From contig JBOHUD010000025.1 of NCBI GenBank assembly GCA_050734155.1, positions 24,630-88,629 of the forward strand: a stretch of 64,000 nt of DNA. Direction: 5' to 3'. The DNA is from Aeolococcus sp050734155. GTDB lineage: Bacteria > Chloroflexota > Dormibacteria > Aeolococcales > Aeolococcaceae. The notes beneath the pieces are model-generated. The model saw only the letters and a list, made by a program, of their open reading frames with translations. It did not search any database and was not told the origin of the DNA. Shown in pieces: positions 50,701 through 59,378 of this stretch (positions are counted from its first letter, which is position 1; each line of letters begins with the position of its first letter). A program made the position numbers and the translations under genes.

Positions 50701-51268
50701 GCGGGGCGCGCTGGCCGGCAGCCGCCTCGGCGACGAGGCCCGCGCCCTCCGCAGGATCGACGCCGACCCGCCGCCGCCCCTGCTCGAGGTGCCCGCCGTG
50801 CCGCCCCCGCTTCCCCGCATGGACGAGCGCACCCGCGTCCTCACCGAGTACGCGCTCAGCGAGGTGAGCACGGGCCGGCACCTGCTCTCCTTCCTGCGCA
50901 CCCAGCTCACCGCCCTGGGCTGCCGACCGCTGGCCCTCGTCCGCGACCTGGGCGACGGCAGCCGGGTGCGCGCCGCCGGGCTGGTGATCGCCCGCCAGGC
51001 GCCGGCGTCGGCGAGCGGCTTCCGGTTCTTCACGCTGGCGGACGAGGATGCCCACCTCGACCTCATCTTCCGGCCGGCGGTGGCCACCCGCACCCGCCGG
51101 GTGGCCGACCACAACCCGCTGCTGATGGTCGAGGGGCGCCTCCAGAACGAGCGCGGCCGGGTCAACCTGGTGGTCGAGACGGTCACCGCGCTCGACGGCG
51201 ACGGCGTGCCCATCCCCGAGGACGCGGCGGCGGTGGTCGTCGCCCCACCCTCACACGACTTCCACTGA
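47783..51268 (+). CDS. dnaE2: DnaE2, error-prone DNA polymerase III alpha subunit (ImuC)
   Basis: An 1161-residue C-family polymerase. The PHP domain opens with ARSHYSFLEG, the palm has the catalytic aspartates in PDIDIDF (about residues 442-448) and later DDVEDLGLIKMD, followed by fingers, an HhH region and OB-fold, and ends in the DFH terminus typical of DnaE2. It performs translesion synthesis in the mutasome. A 121-bp AT-richer gap with no ribosome-binding site precedes it, so it may have its own promoter. There is a Ser/Gly-rich insertion near residues 512-545 before FLDLLEQ. Confidence 0.92.
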   Translation: MAPFAELAARSHYSFLEGSASPRTLVATAAALGIEALGLCDRNGLYGVVGFMEAARGAGIRPIIGAELDLASGDRLRLLARHRDGYRQLSRAISAAQLAGAKGQPRLRLAGLDVTPPADSPAAAPRRRPTLPPPERPASLRPTAGPFPEGWPGLPSTTLPAGGEPATVDPADLDGCIVLAGGPESAITTALVRGDLRQATRRAEQLRDLFGRDRTALLLSHHRHPGDSWLAAQTALLGRRTGLPLVASGLAVHANHGDKRLLDVLTAIRHRTTLDAAAAHGLLLPNAEHRLRPEAELRALLGAHPEAFDLAAHLASQCSVELDFTASRFPGFPVPEGETPFSVLYRLCQESVQRKYAPMTRAVAARLQRELDVIEKTNLAEFFLITWDIMRFARERRIPGQGRGSAADSIVAYLLDITRVDPVAHDLLFERFLHEDHQGTPDIDIDFSTDHREEVLQYVYDRYGADRTGMVANVVTFRPRLAIRQVGAAMGFPETLIDRLAKSVDGWAMARGELRSPLGHPSASGVGSGDVKSPAPTESSPWTQFLDLLEQIEGTPRHLGIHVGGMLVTGEPLIDVAPVERATMPGRVVVQFNKDDVEDLGLIKMDLLGLRTLSAIAECLDLVEQHTGSRPHLDSLTLDDPDVYASIQKVDTIGLFQIESRAQQQSLWQSRPSEFNDLIVQVAIIRPGPIQGDAVNPYLRRRQGLEPVTYLHPSLEPILSETMGVVLYQEQILRIVMEVAGYTAGQADRFRRAMNRHRSRLEMEELRDEFVGRCNQFSGMPVAVAEQVFKGVAGFAQFGFCKSHAAAFARTAYETAWLRLHHPAEYVCALLNAQPMGFYHPSVLVEDAKHHGVRFLPVDVTRSRARCTIEEASVRLGFNYMRALGPAARGACEEAARAGATSLRDFWRHTLLPRRAMENLVLAGAFDGAEGGRPRRELLWELKQVEESLPARTAARREVDGSAPAGQRRPPRGRGALAGSRLGDEARALRRIDADPPPPLLEVPAVPPPLPRMDERTRVLTEYALSEVSTGRHLLSFLRTQLTALGCRPLALVRDLGDGSRVRAAGLVIARQAPASASGFRFFTLADEDAHLDLIFRPAVATRTRRVADHNPLLMVEGRLQNERGRVNLVVETVTALDGDGVPIPEDAAAVVVAPPSHDFH

Positions 51269-51271
51269 GGT

Positions 51272-51985
51272 TCAGCGCCGCCGCCCTCCCCGCCGTCCCA
51301 GCCGCGCCGACCCGATGACCACGGCGAGCAGCGCCACCACGACCACGACCACGATGAGGACCACGGGCACGCCGCCGCCCTGGCTGCCGCCGGGGTGACC
51401 GCCGCCCGCCCCCTGGGCCACCAGCACGAAGAGGCCGAGCGTCGGGGAGGCCGCCTCGTAGGTGGTGCCACAGCCGCTCTGGAAGGTCTTGCCCAGCGCT
51501 GCCCAGCGACTGCCGTCGAAGTGCTCGACCACCAGCTGCGGGCCGCCCGACGAGGTGGCGGCGAGCACGATGGTGGCGGGATGCCCGGCGGCCAGAGGTA
51601 CCGACCGGCCGGCGGAGCGCGCCTCGAAGTCGTAGACGTTGCCGTCGATCGTGCCGTCGGCGGGCTTGACGGCCGGCGGCCTGACCGGTGTGATGGTCAC
51701 GGTCACAGACGAGCTCCCCGGCGGGGGAGCCAGGCTCCCGCCCGCGAAGATCATCTGGGCCTGCGGAGTGGACTCGCCGGTGGACAGCGGCTGGCTGGAG
51801 GCGAGATCGTCGGCGCTGAAGGTGTGCGAGGCCGTGGTGGGGCCCGGACTGGCCCCCAGCATGGTGTACTGGGGCGGCAGGCAGATCCCGTCGTACAGCG
51901 GGGGGCCGCCACCGGCTCCGCGAACCGCCGCCAGGGCGAGCAGGGCGACGCCGGCGGCAGCCGGCGCCATCCATGGCCGGGTCAT
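51272..51985 (-). CDS. Membrane-anchored extracytoplasmic protein, unknown function
   Basis: A 237-residue protein with an N-terminal signal-like hydrophobic stretch (AAAGVALLALAAV), an extracellular region (HTFSADDLASSQP, VTVTITPVRPP, with a Cys pair), a Gly/Pro linker and a C-terminal transmembrane helix VPVVLIVVVVVVALLAVVIG with basic tail. ATG 51985 overlaps the CPBP gene stop as ATGA. No family recognised; probably surface-exposed. Confidence 0.65.
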   Translation of the reverse strand: MTRPWMAPAAAGVALLALAAVRGAGGGPPLYDGICLPPQYTMLGASPGPTTASHTFSADDLASSQPLSTGESTPQAQMIFAGGSLAPPPGSSSVTVTITPVRPPAVKPADGTIDGNVYDFEARSAGRSVPLAAGHPATIVLAATSSGGPQLVVEHFDGSRWAALGKTFQSGCGTTYEAASPTLGLFVLVAQGAGGGHPGGSQGGGVPVVLIVVVVVVALLAVVIGSARLGRRGGRRR

Positions 51986-52563
51986 CCCAGCCATCCGGTG
52001 GAGAGGTCGGCGACCACGTGGGCGACGAGCGGCGCGGTGACCCCGCCGGAGGCCACCCGCAGGCAGCCCAGGAACACCCCGACGCAGAGGTCGATGGGCA
52101 GCGCGGTCATGCCGTACAGGGGCAGGTGGATGACCGCGAACAGCAGGGCGGTCACCGCCACCGCCACCCCCTCCCCGGAAGTGGACCGGAGCGCGTCGAA
52201 GAGCACGCCACGGAGGACGAGCTCCTCGGCGGCGGCGACCACGGCCACCAGCGGGGCCCACCAGGCCAGCGTGGTCGCCCCCACCCGTGCCCCGAGCACG
52301 ATGGCGGGCAGGCCCACCAGCGACAGCGCCACCAGCGCCACCCCCCCGGCACCCCCCAGCGCCACTCCACCCCAGGAGATTCGCGTCCATCGGGTCCCGG
52401 AACCGACCACGGCGGCGAGCAGCACCGCGCTGAAGACCAGGGCCGCGGGAGCTGACACCGCCACCGCCGCTCCCCCGACCAGGCTGCGCAGGGCGGCTGC
52501 GACCCCCACCGCCACCACCAGCGCGGGTGCGCGCGGCACCCCCGCCGCGCGGGCGGCGATCAC
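51982..52563 (-). CDS. CPBP-family intramembrane protease
   Basis: A 193-residue membrane protein with CPBP hallmarks: EELVLRG (glutamates after a transmembrane helix), FAVIHLPLYG with His, and VAHVVADLS near the C-terminus. CAAX-type proteases cleave membrane substrates; the target here is unknown. GTG 52563 overlaps the upstream binding-protein stop as GTGA, and its own stop overlaps the next gene similarly, so three genes form one coupled operon. Confidence 0.78.
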   Translation of the reverse strand: MIAARAAGVPRAPALVVAVGVAAALRSLVGGAAVAVSAPAALVFSAVLLAAVVGSGTRWTRISWGGVALGGAGGVALVALSLVGLPAIVLGARVGATTLAWWAPLVAVVAAAEELVLRGVLFDALRSTSGEGVAVAVTALLFAVIHLPLYGMTALPIDLCVGVFLGCLRVASGGVTAPLVAHVVADLSTGWLG

Positions 52564-53807
52564 GCCGGCAGCGGGATCAGCTTGGGGGTGCCGGTGGCGT
52601 CCACCGGTGGCCAGACGGTGACACTGTGGCGCACCGCCTGCCACTGCCAGATCACCGCCGCAGCCCGCGTGTTCTGGCCAAGCATGGCCGGATCAGCCGA
52701 GAACCTGAGCCCGGCGCCGTTGGGCAGCCAGCCCGAGGGCAGGTCGAGGTGCCGCGCCGCCGCCGCGATGGAGGTGGCGCTGGCGGACCCGGCGTGGGGG
52801 AGCACGTCGTGGAACAGCGCCCAGCCGGCGCTGAAGCCGGCCAGGCCCTCCTCGGTCGGGGGCCCGCCGGTGGTCTGCTCCCAGGCGCGCGAGAAGCGCA
52901 GGTAGGTGGCCCGGGCGGCGGGGGTGAGGACGGCGGGGTTGAAGCCCTGGGTGGGTCGGTCGGAGGCGAAGACGCCGACGGCGGCGCTGCCCAGCTCGAG
53001 TCCGAAGTCGGGTCCGCACTCCGCCATGGTGGAGCCGATGAGCGCGCCCACGTGGAGGTGGGCTGCCAGCATGGCGCGCCGGAAGGCCACGCCGTCGGTG
53101 ATGTAGGACGCCAGGATGAGCACGTCGGGCCGCGCCGCCGCCACCGCCGCCAGCACCGGCGGCCAGTCGGGCGCGTGCGCGTTGTAGGTCGTGTAGGACA
53201 CCACGTCGAGGCCCTGGGCCCGTGCCGACCTCACCGCGCTGTCGGCGACGGAATGTCCGTAGTCGTCGTTCTCGAGCACCACCGAGACGCGCGTTCGTGC
53301 GGGGGTGAGGCCGAGGCGCGGGGCGAGGACGGTGGCCGCGAACGTCGCCGAGTTGGAGCCCAGGTTGGCGCCGCTGGCACCGACCCGGAAGACGCCGGGC
53401 AGCCCCCGCCCGGTGACCCGGTCGGCGACCGCTCCCGCCTCCCAGTAGGTGAGCCCCGCGGCGGCCGCGGCCGCGCTCGCCGGCACCGACAGCGCCGACG
53501 AGTACGTGCCAATCACGACAGAAACTCCGTCACCACGGAGGCTCCGCACGGCGGCGGGGGCGGCCGAGGGCGAGTCGAGCTCCCGGGAGTCGAGCTGGAT
53601 GGGGCTGCCACCGACTCCACCGTCGCCGTTGACCAGGTCGCGGGCGATCTCCACACCCTGGTACTCCTGGCGAGCCAGGGTCGACTGGGGCCCGTCGAGC
53701 GGGAAGAGGGCGCCGACCCGGATCACCCGGCCCGCCGAGGTGGGCGAGGCCAGGGCGGCGAGCACGGCAACGGCGAGCAGGACGGACAGCAGGACGCGCC
53801 GGACCAT
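52560..53807 (-). CDS. Branched-chain-type ABC transporter substrate-binding protein
   Basis: A 415-residue periplasmic-binding-fold protein of type I. A signal peptide occupies the first ~25 residues (LLSVLLAVAVLAALASPTSAG), followed by IRVGALFPLDGP, QEYQGVEIARDLVN, VVIGTYSS and FRVGASGANLGS, all typical of LivJ/amide-binding proteins. The permease and ATPases are not adjacent, so it is an orphan receptor, or it works with the LivG/F-type proteins seen at the left edge. Ligand unknown. Confidence 0.87.
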   Translation of the reverse strand: MVRRVLLSVLLAVAVLAALASPTSAGRVIRVGALFPLDGPQSTLARQEYQGVEIARDLVNGDGGVGGSPIQLDSRELDSPSAAPAAVRSLRGDGVSVVIGTYSSALSVPASAAAAAAGLTYWEAGAVADRVTGRGLPGVFRVGASGANLGSNSATFAATVLAPRLGLTPARTRVSVVLENDDYGHSVADSAVRSARAQGLDVVSYTTYNAHAPDWPPVLAAVAAARPDVLILASYITDGVAFRRAMLAAHLHVGALIGSTMAECGPDFGLELGSAAVGVFASDRPTQGFNPAVLTPAARATYLRFSRAWEQTTGGPPTEEGLAGFSAGWALFHDVLPHAGSASATSIAAAARHLDLPSGWLPNGAGLRFSADPAMLGQNTRAAAVIWQWQAVRHSVTVWPPVDATGTPKLIPLPA

Positions 53808-53854
53808 CGGTGAATGATCGCCGACCGGCGGTCCCCGAGGCTTCCCCCGGGCGC

Positions 53855-55354
53855 TCAGGCGCCCGCCCGCAACGCCGCTGGAGCGCTGCCCGCCGCGGCG
53901 GTCGCGGCGACCAGGCCGCCCAGCGCGGGGGCGGCCGTCATCGCCGCGTCGAGGTGATCTGCCTCGAAGGGGCGCCGCGCCAGCCTCTCGCAGACCAGCA
54001 CCGCCTCCACGGCGTCGCCGTCGATGACCGGGACGAGCAGCATCGAGCTCACCTCGATGTTGGAGCGGCGCTGGGCGCGGTGGCCGGCGGCCTGGGTGTA
54101 GAGCACCCCCCGGCGCTGCTCCACCACCCGTTCCACCAGGCCCGCGGGAAGTGCGGCAGGAGCGGGCCCTGAGGGAGGGAGCAGGTAGCAGCGATCGGCG
54201 CCCAGTTCGGTCCGCAACCGGGCCAGCGCCGCCTGCACGCCCTGGCTGAGGGCGACCTCGCTCCACAGCCGGGGTCCGCGGCGGACGGCCGCGCGGTTGA
54301 CGGTGCCGTTGAGCACCATGGCGACCATGGCTCCGACGAGGGCGGCCGGCACCGGGGTGGCGTGCACGGTCAGCAGCGCGGCGTAGACGCCGAACATCGC
54401 CGCCCCCGAGACCAGCGCGCGTTCCAGGTAGCGGGCGGTGCCCTCGCCGAGACCGTGGCGCTGATCGGCGAACGTCCAGGCGCGGTTGAGAACCGTGTTC
54501 CAGGCCAGGCTGGGCAGGTAGGCGAGCAGGAACGCGGTCAGCGGGGGCAGTCCGGCAGGCCCGGTGAGCAGGGCGATCAGCGGCAGCAGGATGGCCAGCC
54601 CGCTCAGTCCCACCAGGGCAAACTTCCAGGGCCGGGCCGAGCCCTGGACATCGAACACCAGCGAGCGGATGTGGCCCAGGAAGAGCAGGCCCTGGCGCGC
54701 TGTCGCCTTGCTGGCGCCGGCTGAGCGCGCCGCGAAGGCGAGGGGCACGTCACTCACCCGCACCCCGGGGACGCACACCAGCAGCTCGAGAAGGATCTTG
54801 AAGCCGACCGGGCGGAACTCGATGCCGTCGATGACCCGCCGCCGGCAGAGGAAGAACCCGCTGAGCGGGTCGGTGCTCGCCCGGGCCTCGGTGAACAGCC
54901 CGCGGGCGACGGCCGAGGCGGCGCGGCTGACCAGGCGGCGCAGCCTGCCGTCGAGGCCGCCCTGGCTGCCGCCGCGCATGTAGCGGCTGCCGACCACCAC
55001 GTCGGCGCCGCCACGGGCGGCGCCGAGCATCGCCGGGATGTCCTCCGGGGGGTGCTGCAGGTCGCCGTCCATGACGCAGACGAACTCGCCGCCCGTCTGG
55101 TGGATGCCGCGGACCACCGCCGTGCTCAGCCCGCCCGCCCGCTCCAGCCCCTCTCGATGGACCAGGTCCACCCTGGGGTTGGCGGCAGCCGCGGCGGCGA
55201 TGGCCCGGGCGGTGCCGTCGTCCGAGTCGTCGATGAAGAGGATCTCGTGGTCGATCCCCTCCAGCGCCGCGCTCAGCCGGGCCAGCAGCGTCCCGACGTT
55301 GGCCTCCTCATTGCGTGTGGGCACGACCACGCTGAGCAGCAGGGCTGCGGTCAT
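53855..55354 (-). CDS. GT2 glycosyltransferase with GtrA-like membrane domain and C-terminal GAF-like domain
   Basis: A 499-residue fusion. Residues ~1-235 are a DPM1-like GT2 transferase (PTRNEEANV, IDDSDDGT, DGDLQHPP with the DxD). Residues ~245-380 have four hydrophobic segments, NRAWTFADQ and the NGTVNRAA pattern of GtrA-like flippases. The last ~115 residues (LGADRCYLLPPSG, SSMLLVPVIDGDAVEAVLVCERLARRPF) look like a GAF ligand domain. The likely product is polyprenyl-phosphate sugar, moved across the membrane and regulated by a sensed ligand. Fusion of a GAF domain to a GT2/GtrA protein is unusual. Confidence 0.82.
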   Translation of the reverse strand: MTAALLLSVVVPTRNEEANVGTLLARLSAALEGIDHEILFIDDSDDGTARAIAAAAAANPRVDLVHREGLERAGGLSTAVVRGIHQTGGEFVCVMDGDLQHPPEDIPAMLGAARGGADVVVGSRYMRGGSQGGLDGRLRRLVSRAASAVARGLFTEARASTDPLSGFFLCRRRVIDGIEFRPVGFKILLELLVCVPGVRVSDVPLAFAARSAGASKATARQGLLFLGHIRSLVFDVQGSARPWKFALVGLSGLAILLPLIALLTGPAGLPPLTAFLLAYLPSLAWNTVLNRAWTFADQRHGLGEGTARYLERALVSGAAMFGVYAALLTVHATPVPAALVGAMVAMVLNGTVNRAAVRRGPRLWSEVALSQGVQAALARLRTELGADRCYLLPPSGPAPAALPAGLVERVVEQRRGVLYTQAAGHRAQRRSNIEVSSMLLVPVIDGDAVEAVLVCERLARRPFEADHLDAAMTAAPALGGLVAATAAAGSAPAALRAGA

Positions 55355-55628
55355 GGCACGAGCATAGGGCGCTCCGCAATCTCGGTCCCGATGGCGTCGT
55401 GGAACCGCCACCGGCTGTGACCGGACCGTACCCCGGCTCAGAGCCGGTGAATTCGGCGGAACGCAAGCTTTGGCCCCTTCCAGCGTCTTACAAGAGCAGG
55501 GGGCGACAAGCTCGGGACAACAAGGGCACCATAGTCCCCACGGGGAATCCTGACAGCGCTGATGTGAGGTTCGAATCCATGGCAGGCTGGGCGACGCCTG
55601 TGAGCCGCCGGCGAGGGGTGACGTCGCG
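55355..55628. other. Promoter region of the mce operon
   Basis: A 274-bp gap between the divergently transcribed GT2 gene and the first YrbE gene, without a supported gene. It should hold the promoters of both units. It is less GC-rich than the flanks; no clear operator was recognised. Confidence 0.5.
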
Positions 55629-56408
55629 GTGGTGAGCTGGGGCCGGCGTGGGGTGGTCACCCTCGGCGACCAGGCACTGCTCTTCGCGGCCGCGGTTCGG
55701 GGCGCCTTCCAGCGTCCCTTCTACGGCGCCGAGTTCCTCGAGCAGTGCCGCTTCATCCTGTTCTCCTGTGCGGTGCCGCTGGCGCTGACCGGTCTGGGCT
55801 GGGGGACCATCGTGGCCCTGGAGGCGGGCAACTTCTTCAAGCTGGCCTCGGCCGAGTGGCGCATCGGCGGCTTCATGGTCCTGGCCAACGTGCGCGAGTT
55901 CGCCCCCGTGGCCACCGGCCTGATGGTGGCGGCGGTGTGTGGGACTGCGATCACCGCCGACCTGGGGGCGCGCAAGGTCCGCGATGAGCTCGAGGCGATC
56001 AGCGTGATGGGCATCAGCAACGTGCTCTTCATCGTGGTGCCGCGCTTCCTCGCGCTGGCCTTCATGACCGCCCTCTACAACATCCCGATGATCATCTTCA
56101 CCTGCCTCTCCGGCTACCTCGCCTCGCTCGCGCTGGTGGGGGTGAACAGCGGCGCGTTCATCAGCACCTTCTACACGCAGGGCACGCTCCAGGACCTGTA
56201 CGGCGGCGAGTTGAAGTGCGTCATCTTCGGCATGCTCATCGCCACCGTCTGCTGTTACAAGGGCATCACCGCCAGGGGAGGGGCGGAGGGCGTCGCCCGC
56301 GCGGTGCACCAGTCGGTGGTGGCCTGCTTCGTCAGCATTCAGATCATCGAATACCTGTACACGCCCACGGTCCTCGCCCTCTTCCACTCCAACAACGTGC
56401 TGCGTTAG
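55629..56408 (+). CDS. YrbE/MlaE-type permease of the Mce lipid transporter
   Basis: A 259-residue integral membrane permease with five to six hydrophobic helices and the MlaE signature region (VREFAPVATGLMVAAVCGTAITADLGARKVRDELEA). Together with the second YrbE and the ATPase it forms the inner-membrane core of an ABC importer for lipids captured by Mce proteins. The start is GTG 55629 or 55632. Stop and next start are 9 bp apart with an AGGAG ribosome-binding site. Confidence 0.9.
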   Translation: MVSWGRRGVVTLGDQALLFAAAVRGAFQRPFYGAEFLEQCRFILFSCAVPLALTGLGWGTIVALEAGNFFKLASAEWRIGGFMVLANVREFAPVATGLMVAAVCGTAITADLGARKVRDELEAISVMGISNVLFIVVPRFLALAFMTALYNIPMIIFTCLSGYLASLALVGVNSGAFISTFYTQGTLQDLYGGELKCVIFGMLIATVCCYKGITARGGAEGVARAVHQSVVACFVSIQIIEYLYTPTVLALFHSNNVLR

Positions 56409-56416
56409 GAGATCCC

Positions 56417-57271
56417 GTGGCCATCGCCGCCAATCCGCCCAAGCCCCCGCCCCCGCCGCCGCAGCGGCTGGCGCGACCGCCGCGGTTCGCCGGGGCGCGC
56501 GACGGGCTGGAGACGCTGGGCAACATCGTCAACTTCGCCGGCGGGGCGATCGCCCACATCCCCAAGTCGACGCGCTACATGCGCGAGGTCTGGTGGTACG
56601 CGGCCTTCCTGGCCATCGGCTCGACGCCGATCGCCCTGGTGCTGACCTACTTCACGGGGAGCGAGTGCTCCATCGAGGCGTACTACTCGCTGTCCCAGAT
56701 CGGCGCCCAGTCGCTGGCGGGCGTCTTCAACGCCATCTGCGACACCCGCGAGATCACCCCGCTCTTCTTCGGCTTCGCCATCGGCGCCAAGGTGGGGTGC
56801 GGCCTGGTCGCCGAGCTGGGCACGATGCGCGTCAACGAGGAGATCGACGCCCTCGAGGTGATGGGCATCCCCTCCAAGATCTACCTGGTGAGCACCAGGA
56901 TGCTGGCCTGCTTCATCGTCCTCCCCTTCATGTACCTGCTCGCCCTGGGGGTGAGCTACCTGGGCTCGTACGTGGTGCAGATGGTCCAGGTCCCCAGCGG
57001 GACCATCTCGAGCGGGGTGTACTCCGACTACTTCTTCCGTTTCCTCAATCTCCAGGACCTGCTGTTCTCGATGATCAAGGCGGTGGTCTTCGCCTTCCTG
57101 ATCGTGTGTGTCGCTGTGTACTACGGCTACCACGTCACCGGGGGGGCGGTGGGCATCGGCCGGGCCGTGGCCAAGACCATGGCGGTGGCCCTGGTGGTCA
57201 CCGTGGTCGTCAACGCCCTGCTGACCCAGATCTTCTGGGGCACCAACCCCAACCTGCCAATCGCCACATAG
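56417..57271 (+). CDS. YrbE/MlaE-type permease 2 of the Mce lipid transporter
   Basis: A 284-residue permease of the same family, with a Pro-rich N-terminus and the core EITPLFFGFAIGAKVGCGLVAELGTMRVNEEIDALEV. GTG 56417 follows AGGAG at a good distance. The two YrbE proteins differ enough to suggest a heterodimeric permease, as in actinobacterial Mce systems. The next gene begins 5 bp later. Confidence 0.9.
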   Translation: MAIAANPPKPPPPPPQRLARPPRFAGARDGLETLGNIVNFAGGAIAHIPKSTRYMREVWWYAAFLAIGSTPIALVLTYFTGSECSIEAYYSLSQIGAQSLAGVFNAICDTREITPLFFGFAIGAKVGCGLVAELGTMRVNEEIDALEVMGIPSKIYLVSTRMLACFIVLPFMYLLALGVSYLGSYVVQMVQVPSGTISSGVYSDYFFRFLNLQDLLFSMIKAVVFAFLIVCVAVYYGYHVTGGAVGIGRAVAKTMAVALVVTVVVNALLTQIFWGTNPNLPIAT

Positions 57272-57275
57272 CGAG

Positions 57276-58229
57276 GTGAGCGTGTCCGACCCCACCGTCG
57301 TCGCCGCCCCCAGCATCCCTGACCGGGCCACCGCCACGGCCCCGCAGGCGCCGCCTGCCGCGCCTCCCGCGGCGGTCCGCAAGAACGTGCCCGGGCGCAA
57401 CCATCCCGCCTACACCGACCTCAGCCGGCCGGTCAGCGATCGCCCGCCGACCCAGTCCGAGACGACGTGGAACAGGGAGGCGGTCATCGAGCTGCGCAAT
57501 GTGCGCAAGGCATTCGGGCAGTTCAAGGTGCTCGATGGCGTCACCTGCCGCATCCCCAAGGGGGAGATCACGGTGCTGATGGGGCCGTCGGGCACGGGCA
57601 AGAGCGTCACCCTGCGCCACATCGTGGGCCTGCTTCCCCCCGACAGCGGCGATGTGTTCGTCTCCGACCGCGCCGTGCCCATGCTCAACGAGAGCGAGCT
57701 TCTCGAGCTGCGCCGCGGCATCGGCATGCTCTTCCAGGACGGCGCCCTGTTCAGCTCCATGAGCCTCTACGACAACGTTGCCTTTCCGCTGCGCCAACAC
57801 ACCAGGAAGAGCGAGTCCGACATCCGCGAGATCGTCATGGACCGGCTCACCGAGGTGGGCCTGGCGGGGGCGGAGAAGCGCATGCCCAACGAGCTCAGCG
57901 GGGGCATGCGCAAGCGCGCCGGCTTCGCCCGGGCGCTGGTCATGGAGCCGCGCATCCTCCTCTTCGACGAGCCCGACTCCGGCCTCGACCCGGTGCGCAC
58001 CACCCTGCTCTGCGATCTCATCCGCGAGATCAGCTCCAAATACAGGGCCACCTCGATCGTGGTCAGCCATGACGTGGGCGCGGTGCGCCGCTTCGCGGAC
58101 AATATTGGCATCCTGTACAAGGGCAAGATGCGTCACTTCGGCAACAAGAAGGAGATCGAGGACTCAGACGACGAGTTCGTCAGGCAGTTTTTCAACGCCT
58201 CCTCAGACGGGCCTCTGGGGATGGATTGA
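57276..58229 (+). CDS. MlaF/Mkl-type ATP-binding protein of the Mce transporter
   Basis: A 317-residue ATPase. After a Pro/Ala-rich N-terminus of about 60 residues are Walker A GPSGTGKS, signature LSGGMRKRAG, Walker B ILLFDEP and the VVSHDV H-loop. It drives lipid uptake with the YrbE pair. In mycobacteria the ATPase (Mkl/MceG) is encoded elsewhere; here it lies in the operon between the permeases and the Mce genes. Confidence 0.92.
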   Translation: MSVSDPTVVAAPSIPDRATATAPQAPPAAPPAAVRKNVPGRNHPAYTDLSRPVSDRPPTQSETTWNREAVIELRNVRKAFGQFKVLDGVTCRIPKGEITVLMGPSGTGKSVTLRHIVGLLPPDSGDVFVSDRAVPMLNESELLELRRGIGMLFQDGALFSSMSLYDNVAFPLRQHTRKSESDIREIVMDRLTEVGLAGAEKRMPNELSGGMRKRAGFARALVMEPRILLFDEPDSGLDPVRTTLLCDLIREISSKYRATSIVVSHDVGAVRRFADNIGILYKGKMRHFGNKKEIEDSDDEFVRQFFNASSDGPLGMD

Positions 58230-58242
58230 CAGGAAGGTGAGA

Positions 58243-59376
58243 GTGTCCAGGTCGACGATCGCGGGCATCGCGGTGGCCGCCGTCCTCGTCGGAGGAGCGG
58301 GGTTTGCGCTGGTGTCGCCGCACGCGCTGGGAACCAGGTACCACCAGTTCCAGATCACCTTCCCCACCGCCGACGGCCTGGTCGGCGGCAGCGACGTGCT
58401 CGAGTCCGGCTCCAAGATCGGCACCATCAGCGACATCGAGCCCACCCAGGACAACGCCGCCCTGGTCACCCTGCAGATCGCCGACGACCACTGGCCGCTG
58501 CACAGCGGGCTCACCGCCGACATCCGCCCCAAGTCGCTGCTCGGCGAGAAGTACGTCGACGTCCACGACGGCGGCGCCAACAGGCCACCGCTGGACACCA
58601 CCGCCGTGCTCCACGAGACCCAGAAGGCGGTGCCCGTGGAGCTCGACCAGTTCATCAACAGCCTCGACGCGCCCACCCGCAACGCCGCCCGGGTGCTGCT
58701 CGACGACCTGGGAGCAGGTGTCGCGGGGCGCGGACAGAGCCTCAACGAAGCCATCGCCGCCGGCAAGACCAACCTCGCCAACCTGGCGGTCTTCGGCACC
58801 ACCCTCAACAATCGCGACCCCGACCTCGATCGCATCCTGGTCGGCCTCGACGGTGTGCTCGGCAAGATCACCACCACCGATCAGCTGACCCAGCTCAGCC
58901 AGCTCATCACCAACGGCCAGCAGACCCTCAACGCCATCGAGACCCAGCAGGTGGCGTTCAGCCGTCAGTTCGTCGATGCGCAGACTGCCCTGGGCGAGTT
59001 GAACACCGCCATCGACAGCGCCGTGCCGTCGCTGCGCACCACCATCTCGATCGCGCCCGCTCTGCTCACCGCCACCAGCCAGGAGGCGCACCTGCTCGCC
59101 TTTCTCGGTTCGGTGTCCAACAACAGCACAGTTCTGAGCGCCCTCGACAGAGGCCTCCAGCAGGGGCCGACGACCACCGGCGGTGCGCTGGAGAGCGAGG
59201 GCGGCGGAGTCCCCTCGCAGCCGATCTTCAGGATCTGCCTGGTCAGCCCCAACAACGCCGGCGGGTCGTCGTGCCAGGGCAGTGGCTTCAAGCCCCCCGG
59301 CGCCGACTCGGTCCCCGCCTCGTATGACACCGGACAGAGCGACATGACGCTCCTCTCCGCCTGGTTGGGGGACTAG
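58243..59376 (+). CDS. Mce family protein 1
   Basis: A 377-residue Mce protein with an N-terminal signal-anchor (GIAVAAVLVGGAGFALV), an MCE domain (VTFPTADGLVGGSDVLESGSKIGTISDIEPTQ, LLGEKYVDV), and a long helical C-terminal domain with coiled character. These proteins bridge the envelope and carry lipids to the YrbE core. AGGAAGG lies at the right spacing for GTG 58243; GTG 58237 is possible. The gap to the next gene is 2 bp. Confidence 0.9.
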   Translation: MSRSTIAGIAVAAVLVGGAGFALVSPHALGTRYHQFQITFPTADGLVGGSDVLESGSKIGTISDIEPTQDNAALVTLQIADDHWPLHSGLTADIRPKSLLGEKYVDVHDGGANRPPLDTTAVLHETQKAVPVELDQFINSLDAPTRNAARVLLDDLGAGVAGRGQSLNEAIAAGKTNLANLAVFGTTLNNRDPDLDRILVGLDGVLGKITTTDQLTQLSQLITNGQQTLNAIETQQVAFSRQFVDAQTALGELNTAIDSAVPSLRTTISIAPALLTATSQEAHLLAFLGSVSNNSTVLSALDRGLQQGPTTTGGALESEGGGVPSQPIFRICLVSPNNAGGSSCQGSGFKPPGADSVPASYDTGQSDMTLLSAWLGD

Positions 59377-59378
59377 CC

